NCBI GenBank assembly: GCA_023055355.1
Contig: JALJCS010000004.1
Coordinates: 27,184,744 to 27,248,743, forward strand
Length of the DNA: 64,000 nucleotides
From: Agelaius tricolor
Taxonomy: Eukaryota > Chordata > Aves > Passeriformes > Icteridae
Direction of reading: 5' to 3'
Shown: piece by piece, positions 1 through 14,140 of the stretch
Numbering within the stretch: position 1 is the first letter of the stretch
Layout: each line of letters opens with the position of its first letter
Translations under genes and position numbers: made by a program
The notes under the pieces: generated by a model
What the model was told of the DNA's origin: nothing
Database searches by the model: none
The model's input: only the letters and a program-made list of their open reading frames with translations

Positions 1-3000
1 CCTACTTTTTTTTTTTTTCTTTTTTTAAAACAGAATGCAATGTTAGTTTAACTTTCATGCCCATAATGCCTTTTGGCCTTTACCTAAGATTTCTGTTTTG
101 CTTCTAAATTAAATTAGTATGATGGATACGATGAACTCAAAGGCCTTCAGTATGAACTGATTATGAACTCATTTTCAAATTTGACTGGTTTTTTACTATC
201 AGAGGACACTTCTTTTGCTTCCCGTAACTTCTCAAATCATGACATTTCAAATTCCAGAACTCCTGTAATACTATAATTTGTGAACAAGAGAGAGGAGAAA
301 ATAGATATATTTTAATTCCTGCTTTTGTTAATGCATTTTTTTTTCTATGCAGAAAAAGAAAAGGGTCTCATTACTCAAAGCTGAAGATCTGCCAGCTTGT
401 AAAGTATTCCTTTTCACATATAAGGAAGATTAAGTTTGCATTTTATGCAAGTTCCCTAGTATGCAGCTTTGTCTCTTGTCATACATCACGTAATTACTGC
501 GTTTCACCACCAGCAATCATTCTTAAGTTAAAACCAGCTATAAACCTCTCATTAGTAAAAAAATAAGACAATGAAAGTAGGATGTACACCTTCAAAAAGA
601 GAACCTACTGTTAAGGGAGTTAATCTCTTCATTGCACAATAGGTGAAGAAAAAATAATTTTCACTTAGGGCTTTTTTTCACATGCAATCAAAATTGTTTG
701 TGATAACATTTCTGCTGCCAAAGGCTTCATGAACACAGAGTGTTTTGCAGATGGAGTTGATCTTCCTTCTACACAGCATTCAAATAAGGTAGTTTTTTTA
801 ATCACAGCAGTTGACCAGATTTTGATGCTTGTATTATGGAGAGGGTTTATACCCTCCATATAGAGGGTTTATTACAGGGGGCTGCACACCACCTATTTAC
901 AGCCTCTGCCAGGATAAAGTATGTTTTCTGGACAAGGAAAAGCCCTTGGTCAAACCACATTTCCTCTCAGAAGTTTTGTCCTGAACTGTAACTGGAGCAT
1001 GGAGGCTGATATTGGCACTGAGAATGGTTGTTGGCAAGCATGACATTATTTTGTGCCAGTCAGAGACTTGGAGTGCCTTCTAGGTTATTGCCTCCTATGT
1101 AAAATCATATTCTCTTCCAATCTAGTTCCATCAAGCCAAAAGATGAAGAACTAGGAAACTAGATGTTTTCTCTTGTTGCCAAAGCTTTCCAGAGTTAGGA
1201 AGAAAGCATTAAAAAATTCAGTGTTCCATCTTCCAGTGGGAATTTAGTTTAAGACATCCTCCATGTCATGTCAACGTTTAAAATGGCCTTTTCCTGTAGA
1301 AGGCTTACTGTGGGATGGATCACTGTCACCTGTGTTTGGTACTAGCATGCTGTGGGCTGCTACAACCATTGATAAATTTCCACTTTTGAAAGGGACAAGA
1401 GAGAAGAAGGCACAAAAGGGAGAGAGGAAGGAAAAGGTTGCAGATCCATTACACTGCAGAATGATACAGGGACTGAACTGTGTTCAAAAGTAGTACACCA
1501 TCACATATCATAAGTGTATAACATCCATATTCTGCTTATGGGATCACTGCACAAGATAAATGTCCAGAAGTATTTTATCTTACCTTTGGAACTCATTCAA
1601 AATGTGTGTTTTGTGTATGCAAAGTGAAGGAAGGTCATCTAAGTGTCTTGGTGTCCTGGTGTGGTAGCGTCACCAGGAAAAGAAAATTATGAATACAATA
1701 GAAATATGTTCAGGTGAGATTTTCAAAATTGACTATTGATTTCAAAAGTAAAGCTATGGCAATGCAGCCAGGTCAGTAGAGAATGCTTTTCAGAGCCCTG
1801 TTCTTGTACCAGAAGGTGGGTAGGCTAAATACACCTGAAAATTCAGGAAATGGGTTTCCTGTGTATGATGACCCAATGTTGCACAGGTGCTTTGCAGAAT
1901 TTTCCTACATGACTTACAATAGAAGCAAATAACCAAACAATTTTTAGGTAGTTTTTCAAAACTTTCTAGCACCAGAGATATCTTGTTGCTTATAAAACGT
2001 CTGAATGTCAAAATCAAAATTAGAGGACAAATAACATCTCTTGTTAAAGTAGCATATGAAAGTTAGCTATGCCAAATTCCTCCCCTGCCTCCCCCCAAAA
2101 CAGCTGAAAAATCTATTGAAAAAGATTTTTTTCCACACAGGATTAAACTACAGCAAAAAAAAAAAAAAAAAAATCTAAAAAACCTGAAATTGTATAATAG
2201 TAATTATAGTAACGATGAAAGATTCTAAATAAATTAGTTCTTCCAGAAGCCATCCATGAGAAACTTCAGTGGGAGCCAAACCACAGGCACTTTTTTTGCC
2301 TCTTTGAAACATTTAGATGGAATGCTTTCCAAAACAGGGATGTGCTTGAGGGTAAAAGAAGAAAAATAAGAAAAGTAATTTTTTAACCAAAATAAGTAGA
2401 ATTCAAAATTACTTTTGGAGCTTTCCCTTTCCTATTGAGAGAAAACAATAGGAGGGGAAATGTTCCTGAACTAAAATTCAGTTCATATGTAAAATGCACT
2501 TGCCATTGCAGGGTCCTTTTGCAGTTGCAGAGTAGGAATGTTCTCTGAAGCTCCCTAATTTTACTCTTCCAAGTAGTGTGACTTGCTAATTCTACTAGAA
2601 CTCTTAGTGAATAAGAATGCACATGAAGTTGGCTCTTTCAGGTGTGTGTGGTTTATATCCTAGAGTTACAAAGTACTTTACAGAGAGAAATATCAAATAA
2701 AAGCAACTACATTGCACTAATGATGTTTCTCCAGGCTCTTTGAGCTTAATTACTGTAACCAGTAGCAAGTGCAAATATCATTTCAGTGTAATAGGTTACC
2801 TCAGGCCCAATTAGCCTACAACTAGCACAGAAATCACATAGTGAAATTGCTTGGTCTCCAGTTAAGAGGTTCACTGATTTTTCAGGAAATTTAAATCCCC
2901 AACTGTTACATAAGCCAGCATCAACTTGCCTTCTAAATGTGGGCACTTATATTTGGGATTCATCAAAATCTGAGTAGCAGTTATTTCTTACACCATATTT

Positions 3001-6000
3001 ATGAATAATGACAAGACGCTGCCAGCTGGTATGTGTAAAGTTGTCTAGACCAATCTAAGAGCAGTATGTTTTTGCATTTTTTCTTATGGCAGCTCTGAGG
3101 GCCAAGGAGGGAGACTGGATAATTTTCCAGTGACTGCTAAATGACCTCAAACTCTACTAGAAATAATGCCTGCAAACACTACAGCTTTGGCAGCTGTGAC
3201 AGAAATACTAAAAAAAAAATAAATTAAAAAAATAATATATATATAAAATTGGAAGGCCATCAGAGTTTTCTACCTAGGTCTAATATTTCATAATTTTGCA
3301 ATGCGGAAATTATAAATAATCATTATCATCACAATTACATAGTGCTGATCACTCTTTGAAATATGATAATGAGTTAAGACTGGGAGGTGTGACCTAGTGG
3401 GGTAGGCAGTTGTATCTGCAGTGCATTCTGCAGTGTTCCCTGGTGAAAGACTGCATGAAGGAATTTATTAAGTTTGTTTTACTTTTGAAAACACATTTAT
3501 TGACATCTTTTCACATGCATTTCTTTTCTATCTTGTGTACATGTTGAATTCTAGGTATCTGTGCAGTTGCGTGATATAACTGGGGGTTTTTCCCCCCTGT
3601 ACTTTTTTTCACTAGAAGGGAGTCCTGCAAACAACCAGCATTCAAACTGCATAGTTTAGTTAGGGTGAGAACCCTAATCAAAAATGCTGGATTCTGAAAG
3701 GGACAACGTGTGGCAATTTAGAAAAAACAGGAAAAATACGAGGTGAGGGAGATATGGTATGAAGAAGACTTTTATGAAAGAGGAAATTTTTTGTATGAAA
3801 AAGAAAAAAGATAAAGGCAGAGGAACTGTAAAGGAAAGTTAGATTATTGTAAGATGCCTAATTTTTTCCATGAGGCATAAATGTTTTGACATAGACATCA
3901 ACTCCATCTCTAGATGGGAAGACTCCATACCATGAATACCACAAACTGAATTCTCAAATTATTCTCAATAAAAATTACCTATAGCTTTATTGGGAATATC
4001 CTTGTCTTTATGTGTAATAAATATTCAATTCATGCTGAAAAAATAATTCATAGGTTAGCATTTTAGGGAGAAATGTTTGATAATGATTATAAATATCACT
4101 CGTAGATCTGTAAATAACATACAGCCAGTTCCCCTGAGTGATCCCTTGAACAGTCATATATACTATTATTTTAAAAAAGACTTCTGCATGTGGTAAAAAC
4201 ATTAAAGGTAGCATGCACACAGTTCATGCTAATATTTTGTCACTTTGAGGACTTAGCTCTCTCTCTTTCAATTTTTTTATTTTACTGTGTATTCATGTCT
4301 AATAAATGCACATTAAAAGAAGATTGAGTTTAGCCATGTGTAGTAAAAAGATATAATTCTACTGATCTGCTAAAAAAAGAGAGGAAAAAATATAATTCTA
4401 CAGTTTTCTCTCTCAAAAGAGTTTGAAAACATCTGTTAAAGTTTCCATCTCTTGCCCCACTCTGCTACCATATTGTAGAAAAGTGAATGAGTTTATTTTT
4501 TATTTTGTTTTACACCTGGATACAATGAGTTGCTGTGGGGAAGATCGTGACTCTCAGAAGCATCTAGACAAACTGTGACTCATTAGACATTCCTGAAGTG
4601 TGGTGAAATGGAAAAGTCAATGGAGTGCTGTAATATCTGGGTACAAGTTATGCAAACCCAGTTAAGAGTATAGTGTTGAGGGATTAGCATTATGTAGTAT
4701 GTTTTCGATTTAATTAATGAGATGATGCCACTCCATCTACAGTGGTATTTGTAGAGAAATGAATCCCCTATCAATATGAATGTTTAGAGCTCTCAAGCCA
4801 AAAGCACAGCTTACTCAGCAAAAAGAAATTGCATTTCTCTTGGGAAAAGAATGGACCTATCTGTGGCACTGCATAAATACCCTTGTTATTGTTTTGCAGT
4901 GAACACTTGCCCACATCTCTGGAAGATGCACTTATCCATGTTAGGAGAAGGATGCTAAGAATCTGCATTTCTTGGTGAACTGAATAGATGGAGGGAGCAG
5001 ATTATCTTCTGTGCTGTGTGCTGTCTGCTCTGTATCCCTGTCATGCCTTCTCACTCTTGCTTAACCTCTGTTTTTCATTGGGAACCTCAGTCTCATGACA
5101 TTTTTCCCCTTGTGGAGACTCCAGCTTTCTTTCTGACCACTAGAGTGGATGGGTCTCATTGCATCTTCTTACTGTGCTAATCAACAAAATGTCATTTACA
5201 TTTTTTAAGTTCTCTTCTCCCAGAAACAAGAAAGAGAACACTAAGTAGATTCAAGATGAGAGAGGTATGGCAGGAAAATAGCTTCCACCAGTTTCTGCCC
5301 TCTTTTTCCTTCACCACCAACTGGAGCTGATAAGAGGCATAAAAAATAGGAGAGTCAGAGAAAAGTTTGAGTAATTCAGCTGGTCAGAGAAGGATTGGTT
5401 TTCACAGGTGTTCACATACATTTTTTAGTTTGTAGTGGTTTTTACGTGAGATGGTGCAAAGTTGTGTTTGCAGGGCTGGTAGTCTAGGAAAAGTACGACC
5501 CTGCCCCATTTTGCTTCTCTGATGAGCTGTAGTTTAACAGTCTAATAGCAGTCATAGCTGCTCTGCACATTGCTCTATCTTGTGATTTTAGAGAGCATCT
5601 GTAGATAAGCTATTCTTCTGGAAGGCCTCTTCCATTTCTGGTAAATGGTACATGAGGCTGTCAGCCAACATTGAAGACTCTGGTTCCCCTCCTGGCTGAC
5701 ATCAGATATGTTTTGGGCATGCAGTGTTACCATGTACATGCCAGGAATGGCTAACAAAACTGGCAGAGACTAAGTAGATTAAATTTTAGCAAAGCTACTT
5801 ACTGTGGCTTGTGCCCAGGATGTACCTCAAGAAGTCTCATCTGTAAAAGACGCTATATTTAACTAGTGAGAATTGTTGTCAAGTCTGAGAATTTCTTTCC
5901 ATGGAGCTCATCTGAGAGTGGTAAAACAAGAGCTGGCACCATCTTTCTATAACACAAACAGCATTATAGAAAGAAAATATGCATTTTTCCTTTGTTAGGG

Positions 6001-9000
6001 AAACAAGTCTGTACTATTTAATATAGGATTTTTTCCTGCTACTATTTTTCATAGATTGGTTGTTGTTGTCCACGTTAAGATAATAATTTTCTTTTGCAAC
6101 TATTCCAGCATTCCAGACTTCTGACTGCAATCACTAAATATATAGTAACAATTTTTAAAAACTCACGTAAAATAAAAAAATTAAAAATTGAGAAAGATCT
6201 CCTCCTTTATTTTCAATGCAGATCAAGTGCCTTCACTCTTTTTTGCTTAACACTAAAAAGAAATACAGGCAAATAAAAATCAAATAGCAAAAAGCCCAGC
6301 CAGACTGATCTACATCTACAGAGCAATGGTCACTTGGAACTATGTCATGCTGGGGGACATGATTGTTCATATGTGTCCTTTATATCATTATGAAGGAGAG
6401 AGTACTCAGAATGGACAAACTCTGTGCTCCATTTCAGAAAACAAATTGTTTATTTAGAGCATGAAAAAATACCCAGGATTGAGATCTCAATCCTCTCTTA
6501 CAGCTTTCTATTCCTGCACATTGTGGGACTAGGTATTATAATTGAATATGGTATTTTTTGGAAAGATGAACATGTCCTGTGGTATCACATAAATTTTTCC
6601 AGAAGCCAACTGGGGGAAATTTTCAAAAACACCTTTCACAGACAATCTTCTGCTCCCCCTCAAGGTGGATCCTGGTAGGAAAAATAAAGCAATTTGACTG
6701 TTTTTTCCTAAGAGCCCAAACAATAGAAGCACTTCAACCTAGATACGTGTATCATACCCAACTTAAATTCCAATTCAATTTCTCTAATATACAGCACATT
6801 TTTTTCAGTGGCAAGGTTGACAGATATATTATTACAATTTGCAGATTGTTTTCTGTATGAAAGTTAATTTTTTTGGAAGGCTCAGGTGGAATATCTTTCT
6901 TTCTGCCTAAATTAGTCCATTGGGCTCCAATAAACCTACTCACAAGTTAGATGTGTATTCAACAATACAGATTAATTAGGTTTATAAACAGTGGCATCTG
7001 TGAGTTGTGTGTGGCTTAAAAAGCATATTTCAGAGACTGACATTCAGCTGTGTGTGAAATGCAATTTGCAGACCAAATTTTTCATTTGTCTAAATATATT
7101 TGCTTTAATTCAAAGGATGTCTGTAGAATTATTTCTGGTTTACCTTGGAGTTACTGAGAGATGCCATTCACTTCAGAGACAAAGTACATGAACAAATATT
7201 AAGTTCTAAAAATTTTTGGAGCCACAGACTTTATTAGCCATTTTAAGATGACTGCTGTCTTCTCTTATTTTCCATCCCCAGGCAGTGGAAAATCTTTAGA
7301 TAACCAGGTTGCTGGATGTACTTTGATTCTAAAGGGTGTGAATATATTTCATACAATAAAAACAAATTAGTTGTATTTCCAGGTGACCAAATGAGCTTTT
7401 GAAAACTATCTTATATATTGAAATAGAAGCTGGCTTTGGTGCAGATATATGTCATTGCTGCTTATGGATGAAATGCTTGGTGCCCAGTGGCAGCTAAATC
7501 AAAGAGAATTTGACATAATTGTGTCAAAGTTATTTTGTAAGCTCTTGTAAGCTTTTGTAGTAAGATCTGTTGGGTTTCCCCCTTGGCCTCAAGAACCCAT
7601 CTATTTCACTACTTGGCATCCTCTGAAGATACTGCTAATTTTCACATGTTTTGTGGTTATGTAGTGTGGCAAAGTCCCACTAGGTGCTAGACAAACAACT
7701 TCTGTTTTTGTGATGTAAGCCACATTTGCACTGGGCTGTCAGAGGTAAAGGATTAATACATCATTCCAACTCATTAGTTGGTTGTCCCTCCCAAATCCTT
7801 CAGGGAGGTTTGCACACTGGAAATTTCATGTAACCTTCAACTTTTTAGTTTGAAATAATCATCAAAATACCCAAAACTATTATTACAGCATCAATGAACA
7901 GTCTGTGGCATTTTAGTTGTTTTGCTAAGGAGTGCTCAGTCTTTTGTTCCCCAAGTTGTTTTCCGTTTACTGTTCCTTACAAAAACCTCTTCAATATGCT
8001 GTTTTTTCAGAATATGTTTTTAATCAAAAAGTACATGTTGATGTTTTACGATAAGGCAAGAGGAAAGATTGGCCACACCTTAAGGAAAATGCTCTAATTC
8101 TACAGCTTACTCGTTCCCTTGCTTGGAAAATCTTGCTGGCTCTCAAAATATTCAACACCATTCAAATTTGCCTTTTGCTCTCAAAAGGATGCAAAACACT
8201 AAATCCCTTCTCCAAAACCAAATGCTTGTAATGTTATGAAAAGGGAGAACAGATGGTAGCATAAAGCTTAAGGGGAAAGTATAGCACTTTAATTCAAATT
8301 GTTTGACAGAGCTAAAGACAGCCACTTAGTTACCAATTGCTTAAGTTATTTATGCTCCTTTGTGTAAAAGAAGAAAACAAGGAAATTAAAATGTTTTGTA
8401 CATTCAGAGAGAAAAGGGTAAGATAAGGCAAAATGGTAGTTTATTTGATTATGCTGTTTGCTAAAAGTAATGCCCAAAATGTGATGGATCTTACTAAGAA
8501 GCCTTACAGAATCATTAGAATAATTGAAAACTAATTGTATAATAAGTTATCATATAATTTTGGTTTCACAGTGGGCAAGTTTACCCTGTTACAATGTGAT
8601 AGCCTACTAGTAAAATACACAGAGCTTCATAACTTGGAACCTTTTGGTATTTTCCTTCCACTTTTAACTAAATTAGTTTTGCAGTTTCTCAGCATTTAGA
8701 TTGTGATTCAGTGCATTAACTTATCCCCATGCTGCTTTGATTGAACAGCAAAGCATCCATTACCAATGCCATATCCAAAGTGACGTTTCCATACAGACTG
8801 CCTGCTGTTTCATTCATAACCACAAGGCAGCCCAAAATGACTTTACTTCTTTTACAACTTGCAAGGAGTTAATGGACTGTGCTGGCCCCCTGCCAAAACC
8901 TTTAAGAAACTTTATTAATGTGTTATGAGGCTGGGACACCATAGTGCGGGATTTTATTGGTTGCTCATTTTAATGAATAAAAATATGTATGCACAATTAA

Positions 9001-10405
9001 AACCAGGTTTTCAAGCAATTGCCTTCTAGTAAATGTTAAGTCTTTGACGATGATATTCCTAATGTTTGCTAATGACAGTTTTGCATATTTCTTCTCATAA
9101 TGCAAAACTTTGCCCTGCAAGGATATTAAATTTGTGTTGTGAATGCTCCTTTCCATGCTAGCACCACCTTTTGCCCTGAGAGTACTCCTTTCTCATGCAG
9201 AAAAAGTACTGAAAGCTTCTGGTTGGACTTTACCGTAAAAGACAGTGAAGGCTACATGGCTGTGGAGACATTGTCAATCTGTGCACACTATATTAAGAAC
9301 TAACATAATGTAAATAGCTTCAAAATTAATGCCGGAAGTCAGTTACTGGTAGGCTGGTTGTCTGATGTGATTTAATTGTTATTCTGCAAACATTTCTTCT
9401 CAAAAGGCAATGGTTCCTCTGACCTATCTTTAAAATTTAGAGTTCACTCAAACAGTGACGTAGATAAGACTAGGTAATACTCTCAACAGATTCTAATGCC
9501 TGGGCACAAGGACAGGGATGGTTCATTGTATAAAGATATATGAACATTTTTTTAAAAGAAGGCTGATTCATTACTTTTCCTTCCATCATTAAAAAATAAA
9601 AGTGATAACTTAGAGTCCTTATTCATTAAAAAGTATCCCCATTTCCAGTCCCTGGATGCTATTTTCTAAAACCTACGAATACTATCAGAGAAAAAAAATC
9701 ATCATAGAGATAATGAAGATAACAATAGGAAATACAGAAAGGAATGTGGAACTGAAATTTAGTAAGGGATGGATTGAAGAGTTGGTAGCAAAGCAGAAAC
9801 TTTAAATAAAAATGCCTCCATCTGTTTAAATAGTTTGTTATATTAGCACACATTGACAACTGTTGAGTTCTCATAAAAGTTTCCATTCTGTTGTCAGGCC
9901 TCTAATTTGGACTTAAAAATTTTAAAGCTTGGTCCCTTAGAAAGCAGTCATGCTTTGCATGTAATTTAAGCGAAGAAGATGGCAATGGTTTGCATGTATA
10001 AGGAGACTCATGAAGGACAGCCCTTAGTATCAAAAGAGAATGATCTTGTGACTTTTGCCACAAGATGCTTACACTATTTTCCTGTGACAAATATGTGGAG
10101 ATAGAAAAACTGTATGCTGGGGACGCTTACTGAAGAGTGCTGCAGTGATTATTTTAGGTTTGTGGGTGATGCACACAGTATTTTTGTAGGAATAGCACTT
10201 CAGAATCCCAGGTGTAGTTCAGCCTACATTCCTCCTCCCTTTAACCTCTAATATAGTAACTGTGTGCTTGACACAACTGAAGCTGGCCATAAGCATATGT
10301 AATTAGTTAACAATGGTCTCAAGGAGATGCTGCAGCTGGTAGATCATCTTCAGTTGGAGATTTTGATTTAGGAATATATTTTCTCTATAAAAGGGAGGAA
10401 CTCTT

Positions 10406-10469
10406 ATACTAATAGAGATTCTTCGCAAAATAATACTAATATACTAATAGAGATTATTCGCAAAATAAA
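10406..10469. repeat. Tandem duplication, 29 bp, period 35
   Basis: Two copies of a 29-bp block beginning ATACTAATAGAGATT (10406-10434 and 10441-10469), with mismatches at one internal base (CTTCG against ATTCG) and the last base. A near-perfect match implies a recent duplication. Confidence 0.9.
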
Positions 10470-13400
10470 GACTTTTGGTTCAATTTTGCACATACATATG
10501 TGCACAAGTGCTGCATGAGTATCAGGACAGCATGAATATTTAAGACATTAGGTTTACTTGATGCAGGACTTTAAGAAAGTACTACAAATACTAAAATACA
10601 TATGGCTCAGAGAGCAAAAAAAAAACATATTGCCAACACTGATTGTGACACCTTGACTTTCAAGGATCTATCCATGTGACTTTCTTTTTGCATATAGCTT
10701 TGTATACTTCAGGGAAGATAGATTAGGAACCTCTGGATGTGTAGGATAAACAAATAATAGATTGTTGTAAAATCCAGAATTATATTGTGATAACTTTTGC
10801 CCCTTCATGCTTTAGAGTGAAGTACACAATTCAGTGTTCTCTTCCAGGAGATTTTTATGAGATTTAGCCATAAATTCTAGCCATTAGCTAAGGAATACAA
10901 GGAAAGTGGAGGTGTTATTCGTAACACTTATGTAAGTCCGAAACATCTGTAGTGGTGCTCCTGAAAGAGGAAATACTCTGAGTTTTCCTGTCTTGAAAAT
11001 TTTCAACTAAAGGAAGATCATGTAGGAGCAAGTGTAAATAATAAAATACATCTTGATCCTTTTTTCCTTTGACTACTTCAGCAAGCCATATTCCAGTGAA
11101 AATGTGATCCAATTGGTAGAACCTTTCTAAATACACAAGTGGAACTGCTAAGATACTAAAATACTCTGATACTGATAAGATACAAGGATGTTTCCTACAG
11201 CATTAAAAGTATAACATGAGTAAATGGAATATTTTTTTAATACTGTAAATGGAATTTCACAGTCATTTTAAAGCTGGAATAGGTAAAATTTGTTCACTTT
11301 GGATTTGGTAAACCAGTTTGCCAGTAGCATGCAGAACCTAGGGACTGGGGATGCAATCTCATTTTTTTTTACTGCTTATAGCATGAAGGTGCTGAGTTAC
11401 CTGCAAGTATATAGTCATCTTTATCCCAAGTCACTGGCCTGGTATCAGGATGGTCTGATAAAGTGAGACCCTGGAATTTGAGCTGGACAAAGCTGTTGTT
11501 GTACATCTGGGTTTTGTCTCTCATAAATGAACAGAATTGTATTCTTGAGCACTTCCAATATTTCTTTCAGTCCAGAGGAAGTTTCAGGATTCTCAGTAAG
11601 TGAAGTACTCAGTGCATCCATAGAGGAAAATAGCCTGTGTTTTTTAGTGTTTTAAGTAAAAGTGCATTGTTAACTCAGTGAAGATGAGAAATGGGGAACA
11701 GGTAGATATTTATCTTTCAAATGCATATATGTCTTTGAAAGGAAGAAGAGTGGCACGATATTTACAGAATGAAGCTTCATCTGTAGAGGCTGTAAGCAGC
11801 AGATAAGATGGAAAGTGGTGTGATTTTTTGAAGATGTCCCTTTGCACGAGAGATTGATAAACATAGTCCCTTGCTAGTTTTGTCCCCCTTTTATTTTTTT
11901 TCCTCTTTTTTTGGTAGACAGCAGTTTAGAGATACACTTATTAAATATTAATGGATGAGATGCTCTTTGGAACCTTAACCTCAGCTCACTGGGACCTTAC
12001 AAGGACATCAGTATTACACAGCTGTGTGACTTCGACCCTGATTACTAATTAAACAAAGGTGAAAGTCACTTAATTCAGAAGCATATTGAGTGGACATAAC
12101 CATCAAAGTGAATGTCTTCTCTATTTACAGCAGTACAAAAATTTCTCAATAGAGTAGAAAGGATTAGAAATGAAATATAGTTATATAAATAATTGACTGG
12201 GGTTGATCTGAACTCTTCTGATGCAATGTGGCCATGGGCAATAAATATTTAATGGATTTGTTGACTAGCATTTTTACAAAAAGCTCATGTTCAGATGTTA
12301 TTATTTAATGATAGTTGATAGGGAGGCTCAGGACTGTAAATAGATAGGGGCAGCAGCCACAAGACAAGCTTTGTATTCACTTAGTGTCTGTAAGGTTGTG
12401 ATTCTTCTACTAATGGAATACTTTTTTCTTCTGTGGACACTTCCTTTTTATTTTTTAATTCCAAGTAACGCTAAAATGCCTGTAGAGCTTTATCTTGTAA
12501 AGAGAATTCAGTGAAAACATCATGATGCATTCAAGTGTCAGCTGTCATTATCCAAACCACCAGAAGCTTGTGAAACTGCCCAGTGAGACACAGGAAAGCA
12601 GTGAAATGCTTTTGCTTTGGTTGTGCACAGTTATGGTTAGAGCAGAGTACAAGGCCTAAGGAATCTCTCAGTTTACATTTGTCTTGACATTGGACACAAT
12701 GAAAAAACACTCTTCTGTCTGTTATATAGACCTGGGACAGAATAGTTAAGGTTTGCTAATTCTGCCCATGGCTGGCATATCTTGATGAGGCAGTCCACCT
12801 CAAATAAAATAGAGACAGTCACAGCAAAGGCTTGAGATGTTTAGAAGGGTTTTTTAAATTTTGCTGGTAGCTTGGAAAAGACAGGGATTTTCTTTAAAAG
12901 CTGGCAAATGCAATCAGTGTGAAGGAGGTATAAAGTGTCTGGGGCTTTGCTGATGCCTCGTGCCTGAGCACAGAGTAGCTGGGCTTTGCAATGTCCCAAC
13001 GTGTCTGCTCCTGGCGTAGGGGAAGCATATGACGATTTGTGCATAATTTAAAACAATAAAGTAAGCTTCCCTTCAGGAAACCCCTCCTCCCCCCTTTCTC
13101 CCCAGTGATGGTATATGTGGAGCAGTCAGCATGTCTTTTAGCCCACTGCTGTGCACAGTGTACTGGTGAGCCTGGTGTGACTGACCTGTGGTGCCAGGTC
13201 CCACTCTTGTCTGGAAAACCAGCTCCTTGCCTCACTTAAAACAATCTGATGGTTTTAGAACGAGTTTTGACTTTTGCCCTTCATGCAGGACGACACTAGA
13301 TCGACGACATTTCGGGATAACTGTTTGGCAGCCATTTTAGATACTGCCTGTGCTGAGAGCTCTCTGGCTGCCAAAAATTGCAAACGCTCTGTGCCAAAAC

Positions 13401-13949
13401 ACTCTTGGCAGTAGAGATAAACTTTGCAGAGATACACAGTCTAGAAATATCTTATAATTACAAAGCACAGGGGGCAGAATGTTTTTACAATACAGCTGTG
13501 CTAATGTAAACATTTAATTTGGCAGCCCTCTCCACCCACTTTTCAATTAACGGGGTTTATGCAGATACTTTAGGTCTGCAATAAACTTTATTGCTGCTTC
13601 TCTTAGACTACAGTTTATGAAACACAGATTTGAAGTATTTTGGAGGCTTTCTATCCATTTAGCAAGGCACATTGAAAATGTTAGGCTGTTGTAAAGGGAA
13701 GTGTCAATTCCTGTTTTAAAATGCCTTAGCTCTGGCTTCACTAAAAGCCTTTGCTTTAAAAGTATATATTAATTGGGGCCTGTCTCCTTTGTTTTTCCCA
13801 AAGCAAGTAACGGGATATTAATAGAAAGAAATGAAATCACTTAAAGAGCTACAAAAGGACATTTTTGCTGGTGGTGATCATTAGAAAAGACAAATGTTCC
13901 TGGTATTGCAAAATGGTGTTACAGAGAATAGCGCTGAACAGCAGTCTTC

Positions 13950-14140
13950 ACAACTATAATTGCAATAATTGTGTGATAGCTGCAGTAATTGTTCTCATAG
14001 AGTAAAAGAAAAATAATTTCCTATCACAAGCATTATTCAGCCTTAGATGGCAAAAGCAGCCAAAGAGCCTCTCCTGAAAACTCCAGAATGCTGGAGGTTG
14101 CAGTATTTTATAATGACATGAGTTAATTTGCATTGTGAAA
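13950..14140. promoter_or_regulatory. Candidate enhancer: homeodomain/POU motif cluster
   Basis: Three TAATTG cores in 35 bp (13957, 13966, 13986), followed by a perfect octamer ATTTGCAT at 14126-14133. The surrounding 13.4-14.25 kb is an even-composition, repeat-free stretch with the look of a conserved non-coding element. The motifs are seen directly. Enhancer function is inferred. Confidence 0.35.

Noticed and set aside
12894..13235. 113-codon antisense ORF with overlapping smaller ORFs.
   Set aside because: No family resemblance, and open in several frames because of local composition.
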